In this document: piece after piece, positions 28,001-40,000 of the stretch | Position numbering within the stretch: the stretch's first letter is position 1 | Layout: every line of letters starts with the position of its first letter | Assembly: GCA_032622095.1 (NCBI GenBank) | Contig: CP136067.1 | Location: forward strand, 74,862,705 to 74,926,704 | Length of the DNA stretch: 64,000 bases | Source: Siphonodentalium dalli | Lineage: Eukaryota; Mollusca; Scaphopoda; Gadilida; Siphonodentaliidae | Direction: 5' to 3' | Position numbers and translations under genes: made by a program | Notes under the pieces: generated by a model | What the model saw: only the letters and a program-made list of their open reading frames with translations | Told to the model about the DNA's origin: nothing | The model's database searches: none

Positions 28001-31000
28001 TGCATGAATGATAATTCCCGAACCTTGTGGTAAATTCTGTAGGGGAATTTGATATGGCGTATGACAGACATTGGCTTAGCGTCTTAACTAAAATTCATTT
28101 CCAGATTACAATTAGGCCTATCTTGTTAGCATGAGATTTGATCTGGTTTTTTTTTGCAAAGCTGCATTTAGTTACTTAATATACATGTGACATTAATCTG
28201 TAATTAGTTTGACCATGGTGTGATTTTAGAATTACTGCTGTATTTTTATATATGCAATCAACGTCGTTATCGATGCATCTGTTGGCGTATAGAAGTGTCT
28301 GATGCCGAATTACATACTGAATAATTTCGGTATCAGACACTTCTATATGCTGACAGATGCATCGAAAACGATGTTGATTGCTTATAATTACGACAATCCG
28401 CATACATTAGTTGGTGATTAAACTAGTTTTATGAAGAAACTATATTAAAAACACTAAAATAGTAAAACTACCGAAGTGATAATTATGTCTGGACATCTGC
28501 TCATTTAGCGGAAAATTGAAATTGGGTGGAGAATAAATTGGGCGACCGACCGGAAGTTCACACACACACAATTCGATCTGTTTCTAACTCTCCAACTACA
28601 CAAAAGCAAGACACAACACCCGTAAACTATTAAACTGTACTTGCTGGTGTATATTTCACTTATTTAAAATGATTGTAGAACACCTATTGTCATCAAAACA
28701 CTCAGAGTCGATAGAAATTCTGAAGCGGTGGTCCCAAACTTTCCCTCCGAATTTGCGATCTCCGGTGACAAACTCGAAAGCGGAAAGGTAAACAATCGCT
28801 ACAAAGGTGCATTCTATACTCTCATGACCACTGTCATGTCATTAGTATTGGCACAAAGCTGGATAAATGCTAATACTAATAGTGGAATAGTTACATTCCT
28901 TTACCCCCCCAACTAAAATAACGCATTTCATAGTTTCACTGATCAGTCTAATTCGCTGATTTTGTTTTCACAGTATGGTAACTATGGACGCGTTTACATA
29001 ATGTAGGGTGCCCAATTTCTTAAAGTATCACAGCGCGTTGTGATGCGGGAAATGACATTTCCCTCGGCTGATAGAGATTGTTGCTACCAAGCGTATCTAA
29101 GGGCATTGGCTAATCGAAAGTGAAAGTAGTTGTAATTATATGCAAATACAGCCCAGAACTAATGCAGTTACATGTATAACTGAAAAGTTTTATAATGCAC
29201 ATTATAAAATTGTCTTTAACATTTTAAGTTATAACTTATAACTCATAACCTTAAATAAGATAAGAGTTATTGTTTAATTGATATATTTCTTGTGATGAAG
29301 AATTATGTCGAGGGAACAAACACCTGTCAATGGTGCATCAAGATGAAGAGAAAATATGGCATCATTCCAAACATGTGCCAGAGTAACCTTAACCCTTTGA
29401 ACCCGTAACACCGATATTTCGGTGCAAACGAACGGTGTCTATATCCTGTAACACCGATATTTTGGTGTAGCGACGACATGAGTTGATAGCAAATTTATAT
29501 ATAGTATAGTCAGTGTCAGACCCACTGATTTATATTTAAATGGCCCCCACAAATTTCAGCGGTGCCCATGGCATGTATGGAATGGTTGACCGCTAGTATC
29601 GGGTAGAAATATATGCGCATAGCACATAATATGATAGTTAAAGCGAACTGTGGTTCATGTTTGTAGAACATACATAATTTAGACAAATATTTTCAGTTTA
29701 AATTACCCTCGCATATATTAATCAGTGTTCTGCCACATGTGGGGAAGGGTCTATCGCATATCAAGTTGATTTATTCGTGCATGCGCAGAGCATCACAATG
29801 ACAAATGAAAGTGTCAATGACACTGTAGCTCAACTGAGGTAGGGGAATAATTTAATGGTTGACAGTAAATGGAGGGATGTGGTCTGTATGGTGTGCCAAA
29901 GGATTTAGTGATGCAAAGAGTAAATTCTAAAATGGCCACCGGAGGCCATGTTTTTTTTCCGAAAGACCCCAAAATGACTCGTTCCCATCTACATGTCAAT
30001 GTCAACATCCATGACAAATTTCCTGAAGATCAAACAAACATGCTAATGGATTTTGTAGAAATATTTAGTCATACAAAGAGTAAAATCCAAAATGGCCATA
30101 TTTTTTTGGTGAATGACCCCAAAATGACTCGTTCCCATCAAGAGGTCACCCCGATGATCCATATGAAGTTTGGTGATGATCAGATCAGGGATGTGGTCTG
30201 TAGGGTGTGTCAAAGGATTTAGTTATGCAAAGAGTAAAATTCAAGAAGGCCGCCAGCGGCCATGTTTTTTGGCCGATTGATCCTAAAATTCCTCGTTCCC
30301 ATCTACATGTAAATGTCAACATTCATGACAAATTTTATGATGATCAGACAAACAGTACGGCCTGTAGCTGCGCCAATGGATTCAATTTTGAAATCCAAGA
30401 TGGCCACCAGCGGCCATGTTTTTTGGCCGAATTACCCCAAAATGACTCGTTCCCATCTACATGTAAATGTCAACATTCATGACAAATTTTATGATGATCA
30501 GACAAACAGTACAGCCTGTAGCTGCGCCAATGGATTCAATTTTGAAATCCAAGATGGCCACCAGCGGCCATGTTTTTTGGCCGAATTACCCCAAAATGAC
30601 TCGTTCCCATCTACATGTCAATGTCAACATTCATGACAAATTTCATAAAGATCTGACCAAAGATACGACCTGTAGCCCTCAGGAAAGTATTTAGTGATGC
30701 AAAGAGTAAATTCCAAGATGGCTGACAGCGGCCAATTTTTTTTGGCCAAATAACCCCAAAATAACTTGTTCCCATCTAGAGGTCACCCCGATGATCCATA
30801 TGAAGTTTGGTGATGATCGGATCAGAGATGTGGTCTGCAGGATGTGTCAAAGGATTTAGTGATGCAAAGAGTAAAATCCAAGATGGCCACCAGCGGCCAT
30901 GTTTTTGGCCGAATGATCCTAAAATGACTTGTTCCCATCTACATGTAAATGTCAAATTTTATGATGATCACAAACAGTACGGCCTGTAGCCCGCGCCAAT

Positions 31001-34000
31001 GGATTTAATTTTGAAATCCAAGATGGCCACCTGCGGACATGTTTTTTGGCCGAATGACCCCCAAAATGACCCGTTCCCATCTACATGTCAATGTCAACAT
31101 TCATGACAAATTTCATAAAGATCAGACAAAAGGTACGACCTGTAGCCCGCGCCAAAGGATTTAGTCATGTAAAGAGTAAAATCCAAGATGGCTGCTGACG
31201 ACCATGTTTTTCGGCCGAACGACACCAAAATGACTCGTTCCCGTCTACATGTCATTGTTAACATCCCTGACAAATTTCATGAAGTTCCGACCAAATCTAC
31301 AACCTGTAGCCCGCGCCAAAGGATTTAGTCATGCAAAGAGTAAAAACCAAGATGGCTGCTGGCGGCCATGTTTTTTGGCCGAACGACCCCAAAATCACTC
31401 GTTCCCATCTACATGTCAATATTAACATCCATGACAAATTTCATGATGATCGGACGAATGCGCATAGCAAAGACTATAATTCACACAAAAAACATGCATT
31501 TTAAGTGAAATATGGTGCTATATAATGGGACATATATAAGCAATAATATTTATCTGCCAAATCCAATTACAGTCAATTTCAGTTAATTGCATATCGTTTA
31601 AATGCATATTTCGGCTATCTGCATAAAATATGCATGCACCAAACCATTTTCTCATAAAAAGACTATTTTTTAATCGTTTATTTGCATAAGGGTCGGACTC
31701 TATTCCGTTTTTATGCATACGAAAATCGCCAAAAATGTTGATGAGAAGGGGTAAAAAGTCACCTGATGGTGTCGAAATTATAGCAATTTGTAAAATTATT
31801 TACCTTGAAAACTTAATGCAAAGTTGTTGAAGATGACCATCGCGAGAGCGAAGACGGCAATTTTCAATTTCATAACACACGTGGTTTTCTATCTCTTCTC
31901 AGTAACATGCTTCTGTTGGCACACATTTCCTGTATGTTTACATATTTATTTGTGAATTGTATGATTTAATAAAATTTGAATATTTATTTGGTTGTTTGTT
32001 GAGTTTGTAAACACCTGAAGTTCCAGTTGCAATTCTGAGAATTCAATGTGAAAGAAAGTGCTTTTCTATTTCTTCTAACATGCTTCTGTTCACAAACATT
32101 TCCTGTATGTTTCCTTATTTCTGTGTGAATTATATGAATTATTAAAGCTTGTATATTTGTTTTGTGTAAAAATAAAAACGATTGTAAACACTTGCAGTTA
32201 GAATTCCTATTGAATGTGAAAGGATGCTTCCGCGAATTCTATCAATAAAGTGTCAAGGTCGCCGACACAAAAAGAAGGCCAACACAGTGATCTCTTTGTT
32301 TCTGAGCCGACAATAATGTAATGAATAGAAACATGTTTACATAGTGATGGCTTATCATTCACTCAACAGCTGGTTGACATCACTGTTTCCCCAAGTTAGA
32401 CACTAAGACTAAAACAACACTGTCTTTGTTTCTCATCCCGACACACATGGTGTCGTGTTTTTACAATGATTTCAACTCATTAGTGTAACAATGGTTCACT
32501 ATGATTTATTGTCGGGTTTTATCAAAACATTTCTCAGTATAAAGGCTATTGGTTATCAGTGTACAGCATATCATTCATCATGTCTTCAAATCGAAAACGC
32601 AACGACCTTTCCTTAGCTGACAAGTACGAAGTGATTAAGCTTTTAGAGCAAAAATTCACACAGACAGAAATCGCAAAGAAACTGGGTTGTTCTCAGTCCC
32701 AGGTCTCACGTATCCAACCGAAGAAAGATGAGATCATCCGACTATTTGAGTCTAACTGCAACCCCCATCGAAAGCGACAACGAACCGGCAAAGACGCAGA
32801 AGTTGAGCTAGCTTTAACCACATGGTTCGACAGCGTCAGATATAGAGATGTTCCACTAGACCGATGAAGAGATAGCAAGTGAAATCCGACCCGCAGCTCC
32901 CGAATCTGACGACGATGACGCTGAATATACCGTTCCGATAATGCCCATGCAGATGACCGAGGGAATCAGTAACATGAGACAGTTTTTTGAAGAAAACGAC
33001 GATGACGACACAATGGACTGGAATGCGCTGTACTATTTGCAGAAACGTTTCCAGAAAATAGTTAGCAAGAGGCGACGACAGTGTGCTATAACCGAATTTG
33101 TAAACTGGATTCCGTAAATGTGATTTATTAATGTTGTTGTTGTTGTAATTGTTGTTTTTGCTGTTTTTATCATGTTCGTTTAAATTAAAATAAAGTATTA
33201 ACCACAATTGCGTACTCAATACATATACATTCTGTAATGGAAATAACAAGGAATGTGTTTGGTCTGGCCTCCCATACATATCCATTCTGTAATGGAAATA
33301 ACAAGGAATGTGTTTGGTCTGGCCTCCCATACATATTTATCTATAAAATTATGGGATGGGAAATTAAAAACAACACGTTCACAAAATGGGTTTTTTTCTT
33401 AATGTTTTTTTGTGTGTGATAATGATGGTATGTAATCATTTTATACATGTAACAACAAATAAAGATGTTAATGAATCAGTTTATTGACATAATAGTAATT
33501 TACAACAAGGTATGAGATGAAAATATGATACAGCAATCTAATGATTTCGATATTTCGCCATTTCGTGGTCCTACGTACTGTACAAACTAAACAATCTTAA
33601 GAACCTCAAATGGGGTGATGGGGTGATTTCGGCTTTATGCATATTCGGTTATATGCATGGGAAAGGCCATGCACCGACGCTATGCAATAAAGCGAAATTG
33701 ACTGTCGTTTCCTGAGGAGAGTTACTAAGGAGAGATCGGGTGGCAATGTCTCCCTGAGTCACCTGACTGCAAAAACTGAGACTGGGATTCTGAAGGACAA
33801 CAGTCAGTACTTGTCAAAATCACTTAAAACACGTAGTTATTTATAGGGACATAGCAAGAGCAAGGAGTTAAATCTAAAAAAAAAACATTAAAAAATATAA
33901 TAAAAAAAATATATAAAATTTTAAAGGGGTACTGTACACTAAATCCAGCCTTTTTTGGGACCATCTAGTTTATTCTCAACAGAATATATGCAACAAATGA

Positions 34001-37000
34001 ATTAATTTGAGCCATGGATGAGAGCAAAATACACTCATTTACCATTTGAGCAATACAAACAACATGGTAATTATAATGAAAATGAATTTATGACTCCAGT
34101 CATAAATTCATTTTCATTATAATTACCATGTTGTTGGCATCGCTCATAGAGTAAATGAGTGTTTTTTTGAACTCATCCATGGCTCAAATTCATTCATTTG
34201 TTGCATATATTCTGTTAAGTATAAAAGGAGATGGTCCCATAAATGACCGGATTTAGTGTACAGTACCCCTTTGAATGTTTTTTGTTTTTTTAAATCAAAA
34301 TGGTTAAATGTTCAAAATTCTAAGTCCTAAACCTCTGATGATAATGGTCATCAGAAGAAGTTGTTTTAAGAATTGCTATCGTGGGAAAGATTAGATTATG
34401 CCGCTGCCCTCGCCCATATTTGACTCAGTGACCCCATTTGAACAAATCTGAATCCCAAGAAACTTCCATACCAAATATAAGCTAAATAGGCACGATGGTT
34501 CTTGAGAAGAAGTAGCTTTAAGAATTACTATAGAGGAAAAGAGTTTGGACCCTGGCGTCGCATCTATTTGCCCTGGTGACCTCATTTTAACAAATTTGTA
34601 TGTAAGTTCACCCAGGGAACATCCACACCAAATATGAACCCATTCGGTCTTATGGTTCTGGAGAAGATTGTTGACAGATGGACAGACAGATGGATGATGA
34701 ATGATGACAACTAAAAACCTTTTAGAGTAGCCTGAAACTAACTTCTTGTGTTAGCATATTTTCTCAATATCTGTCATTTGGATGGAATAATTTAAATAGG
34801 TTTTAGGTAAAGTTGAAAAGTATAAACTTTGCTAATGCAGAAAATAACATGATTTTATTAATGTTACTCATAATGAACAGAGGAGACTGATGTCTCACTA
34901 ACCTTGGCCCACACAGCAGAATGCTCTCTCAGTAAGTCCCTCTGGTGTATATTGAGGATTTCTGCCATATCCTGTAATATGAAATAAATTTAAATGAATA
35001 AAGAGTCCCGCAAAATTCATGGTTTTCTGTTGGCATTTAAATCAGATTGGGAACACAACATCAAATTGAAGATAGAATTGAATACGGGCGGATAATATAG
35101 TATAGTCTGTGCAGAATAATACGTGACAAACCATTAATAGCCAGGTTCAGTCATATGTGCACATAACTCGTAACATGTTTTGTAATGGTATTGCTATATA
35201 GATGCATCTTGAGGGAGAATTCACCTGATATAGTGATGCAAATGATCATGTGAGTCAGTTGAATTTCATTAGCAATATCAACACACATTTACAAGTTATA
35301 CATATGGGTGGCTGAACCTGGCTATTCTTCTTACAGTATGTGTCACACCCATGTTAAATTAACCTCCTCTATATCACCAAAACCAAATCCAATGATCCAC
35401 ACCCATGTTACAATGTGAAATGAGGGCCGTAACTCTGGTAAAGATAAATAGACAAACCTCATAGTAAGTGAGTATCTTTTCTCCCACGCTGGCTTATCAC
35501 CATACCAAGCACAACCAAAATCAGAATCTCCATGATAAAGTTAGGTAAAATATTTGTACGGACATAAATTTCACAAATTTTAAAGTCCAACAAAGACAGT
35601 AACTCTGTTAAGAATAAATGGATGAAACCTGTAGTATGTAGGTATTCTGGGGGGGGGGGGATCAGGGGCATAACAAATTAGCGAAATTACGCTCTAGTCT
35701 ATGTTATTTTGAGACCAATAGCAAACATTTGTGAATTGTTTTGTCAAGAAGAGCACTCTCAACTTGAATGAAACTTCAAATATCTGTCTGGCATCCAGAT
35801 TAAATTTTTCTTAAATATATTCTATCAATAATTAAATAACAATAAATGAACTGGCCATATATATCTCTACTGTGACATACTGGCTGGCAATTGTGGTTGC
35901 CCACAAAATTAAATGTATGCATGCCCACACTCATGGGTTAGTTATTTAGGTACACAATGGGTGGACAGAACATACAATTTAAAACATTGCTAAATGGAGG
36001 ATAACTTTGATCTAGAACAGGAAATATCACTGTACCCACAATTCAACAGATATCCAATAAGCCATGGCCAAGCTGACTGTGAACTGATGCAAAGAAATAA
36101 AATTAATATGTCAAGATTAAGTCAGAAGTTGAGAAGGAAAAAAGACAAACAAATAATTTGGTATGCTGTTAAAAGCGCTCCAGAGGAGAACTGCTTCCAA
36201 ATTTCATTGAGATCTCGTAATATGGCTGAGTAATGTATGTGTGATTAGATGGACAAAAGGTATTCTGGACAGACAAGGAACAGATGAATGAAATCCAGTT
36301 CAGCCCTAACTATACGTATCAAACCAAAGTCTGTATCTTGCCTTTTTAACAAGAGCCTCCAGATTTGAAAATTGTTTGTGACTTTCTCCTTTCTTGACCA
36401 ATTCAGAGTAGTGAACGACTGTAACCACATGTTCAGATGATTCACTGAAATAGATAGATAACTAGGAGGCATAAATACACAAAATATATTCTGGAAGGGC
36501 TGGTTTTTGAACTCATCCAAGAGATTCATAAGTAGAAACCATGATTCAAATTTGGTCAAAATCGAATTACACGTATGTTAGTTAAAGTTAGTTGTGTTTA
36601 CAGTGCAAATTAGACACATAATAAACAATCCAGAAGGCGTTACTCCTGAAAATATGTTTTAAAACTGATTCAAGTGATTCATGTGTAGACGCCATTATTG
36701 CAATTTGATCAAAATCAGATTATGTTTGTCAAAGTTATATACAGAACACGAGTGTTTAAAAGGACCCCACTTGACACATGTTGTCATTCTATTGTTAGCA
36801 TGGAATATCAATATCCAATTGGGCTGGAAAATGATGAGAAACAGTCCTTCTATTTTGAGGTGTGTGGTCGCGCTTGTGCACCATAGCGCACACGAAATAA
36901 AAACTAGCCGCACGACGGACTGAGTGCCTCAGAAAACATGAGTGCGATGTAGCATTGTTGTAGTTAAAGTTCTTCTAATGCCATGTATATTCACTGCAAA

Positions 37001-40000
37001 AATGAGTTCTTTGAGGCAATTATCAGCAACTTTGCAGTTTCATTGCAAGCGTGGGCATCTGCAATGCCATGAATGTAATGCACACATTGTCAAGTGTGAC
37101 GTGGAATTGTTTCTTGTTGGCAACCTTTGATTTGTAAGGAACCTTTGATCTGCCTAACTCTCACGATTTTGGCATGAGATGCACGATTTCACACCCCATC
37201 TCTCGCCTTCACAATCATGGACGCAAATCTCACATGGGCAAATACCTGCTGACTCATGTGAGTGCACACATACAGGAGACGATGAAACCTAATCACAAAC
37301 AAAGACAGTGTTAATACTAGCTGTATATGTTATTAATTAGTGAAAAGCAACCTGGTTGTGAGAGCACATGGGCAGTCGGTAGAAGTCAATAATACATCAA
37401 GTGAAATGTGCAAACACACACTGTTGACACCAATTAATCCTTTTTAAATGAGTACGGATATTATTAGTTACTTATCTAAGTAACAACATCAATAAACAAT
37501 AAACATTTTGTAGATATTTTTAGAGTTTAAATGCATAGACATATTAAAAAGACATTGTGCTTTATTCACAAGGGCCACTACATGCTCTGATGACCATGCA
37601 TGGTTACAAAATGATCCGGTGGAACAAAGTGAACTGCAGAAGATGTAGCTCATCAAAATCTTCATCGCAAAGAGCAATTTGCCATTTCCAAAAGTGCCCA
37701 ATATGATTAGAATATGTGGATACTAAGTGGGAATTTACTCCACATTTAGTAGTCATACACCTTGATGCAAAGACCCCAATTAACCATTTTTCTCCCAACA
37801 AACTGTCGCAAACCATCTTTTTTAAGATCATTCAGTTATTTCATAAAAAATATAGAATTGATTTACAGTTGCAGGTACTTTTAATGTTTAAAAGTTGATA
37901 TTACAAAAAAATTATATATTGAGTACATGTAACTCACCTTTCTGGTTGGATGGATACAGGGTTTGTATTGAGTACATGAAACTCACCTTTCTGGTTGGAT
38001 GGATACAGGGTTTGTATTTAGTACATGTAACTCACCTTTCTGGTAGGATGGATACAGGGTTTGTATTTAGTAGTGTTGTCCCAACTACTACAACTTTCAC
38101 AAACTGTTCAATCTCTGTTGACACCAAACCTTTGGTGAGTCTATAAGTAACAGACTTACCAAAATTATTGGTGGTTCTGAAAAAAACAACAGTTGTTATA
38201 TAAGTCTTTATTTTTCCAGAATGGCACATCACAAAAGAAAGAACAATAAACAAATATGATAGGAATGACCCATTAAATGCATCAAGTTCACCACTGGAGT
38301 TGACTTAACCCTTTCATGATGGCAGCTGTGCTGGTGCAGAATTAGAGATTCTGTGCCAGTGCATTCTCTTAAATATGAGAGTCTCCCATATGGAGCCTTG
38401 ATATATAAGAGAATGCATTAGGGTCAACACTTCCATGACTGGAGTTTCCTGAAATTTTGCAAAAACCATGTGCCAATGCTTTCTCTTATATATGCGAGTC
38501 TCCAATAGGGAAACTTGCATATATAAGAGAATGCACTGGCACAAGATCTTTAATGCTGCACCAGCAAAGCTCATGTCATGAAAGGGTTAATATGCCTGTT
38601 GTATGCAGGGACATATCCAAGTGATCAAATCAACCTGGTTATCAGGTGGGATCTCATAATTCCAAAATGAATAATTAACATAGAGTACTAACTTAATAGA
38701 CATTGTTTCTGCACTACTAGTATATTATGTATTTGTCTCTCAATTGAATTTTAGAAAATAGCCTATTATATGAATTAGATTGATAATGGTAAGTCTCATT
38801 TCAAGCAGGATAAGCATAATCCATTGAACCAAAAGATATCTGACAATAACATAAGCATTTCCAATCCCATACATATATAATAAAATTCCAAAGTTTCGCT
38901 TCAAAATACTGACTCAAGAGAGCCCTTTCAAAAAAATTCCAGAGGGAGAACCCCAGACCATCAGCAGGGGGACACCCCTTCCCGAACCTCACCCGCTCAG
39001 GCCTTAGGGATATGACTTCGGCATATCATTGCCCAAAAACAGGTGTCCCCAAAAATTCCCTGGATCGTTCACTAGTTGTATGCTCATAATAGTTACACTG
39101 GTCATCCTATAAACCATACTGCTGGCAAATATTTGGTAAACTGCATTGTGGACATGGGTGTTGACTGCAGGTGAGTTTGTTTTGCGAGAATTTTTTTTAT
39201 TAATTGTTTTTCTTTGGGCACAACTCCTGATTCACAAGCTGATTGATAAACCCAGCTTCAACCAAAGATCAACAGTTGGACAACAAAAGATCAACATTTG
39301 GATGAAAAAGACTGCTGATTTGCTCACTAGACTGTAAAGTTTGAGAAAACAGTGACTCTGAAGACCACAACAGTCAGTACTTGAAACAAGTAGTTCTAAA
39401 CAGGGTCTCCGTTGAGTGGTCCACCTTGACATTTTCAACAGCACACCCCTAACCACCCCCCTTAATAGCCCATCCCCTCCCAACTGGAGCAAACTCACAA
39501 GTTTGTAAAATAATTTTTTTTATACTATTATTAATTTTTCCTTAAAGATAGTCTGAACACTGAACAATATGGTTTATATCTACGGCATTGTACCAACGAG
39601 AGGAATGGGTTAAACTTTTTATCATCTACTCTCCCAATCTACCTGCCCGGCTTTTTCATGAATGAAAGCCCTCAGTATGTAAGCCTGCATTCTGACCGGT
39701 GTTTATTTTCGACTCAATCAGGAGATTGGTGAGTTGCGGGGTTGGGAATGGTATCACCATGGGAAGGATCTATGATAGTTCAGTGTTTGGACTATCTTTA
39801 AGGAAAAATTAATTATAATAAAAAAATATATTTTTCCGCCAAAGGAAGCCCTCACACTGAACTATATGGATTAAAATGCAAGTTTAGGAGGAGGCACTAG
39901 CACTAAAGTCAATATCGAAATTTGAGGGGGATGTACTCTGCTGAAACAGATTTTATGAAAATATGAATTCTTCATGAATCCGCATTGGGATTTAAAAACT

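Larger units (their letters stand above)
31570..33704 (+). mobile_element. Tigger/pogo element, internally deleted
   Basis: Terminal inverted repeats CAGTCAATTTC at 31570 and GAAATTGACTG at 33704, with similar sub-terminal text (ttattgcat, atatgcat) on both sides. Contains the N- and C-terminal parts of a CENP-B-like transposase without the DDE catalytic domain. Left of the gene is an approximately 195-bp imperfect tandem duplication (31885-32215). Right of it a 53-bp unit is tandemly doubled (33226-33331). The expected TA target duplication is not clear. Confidence 0.85.
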
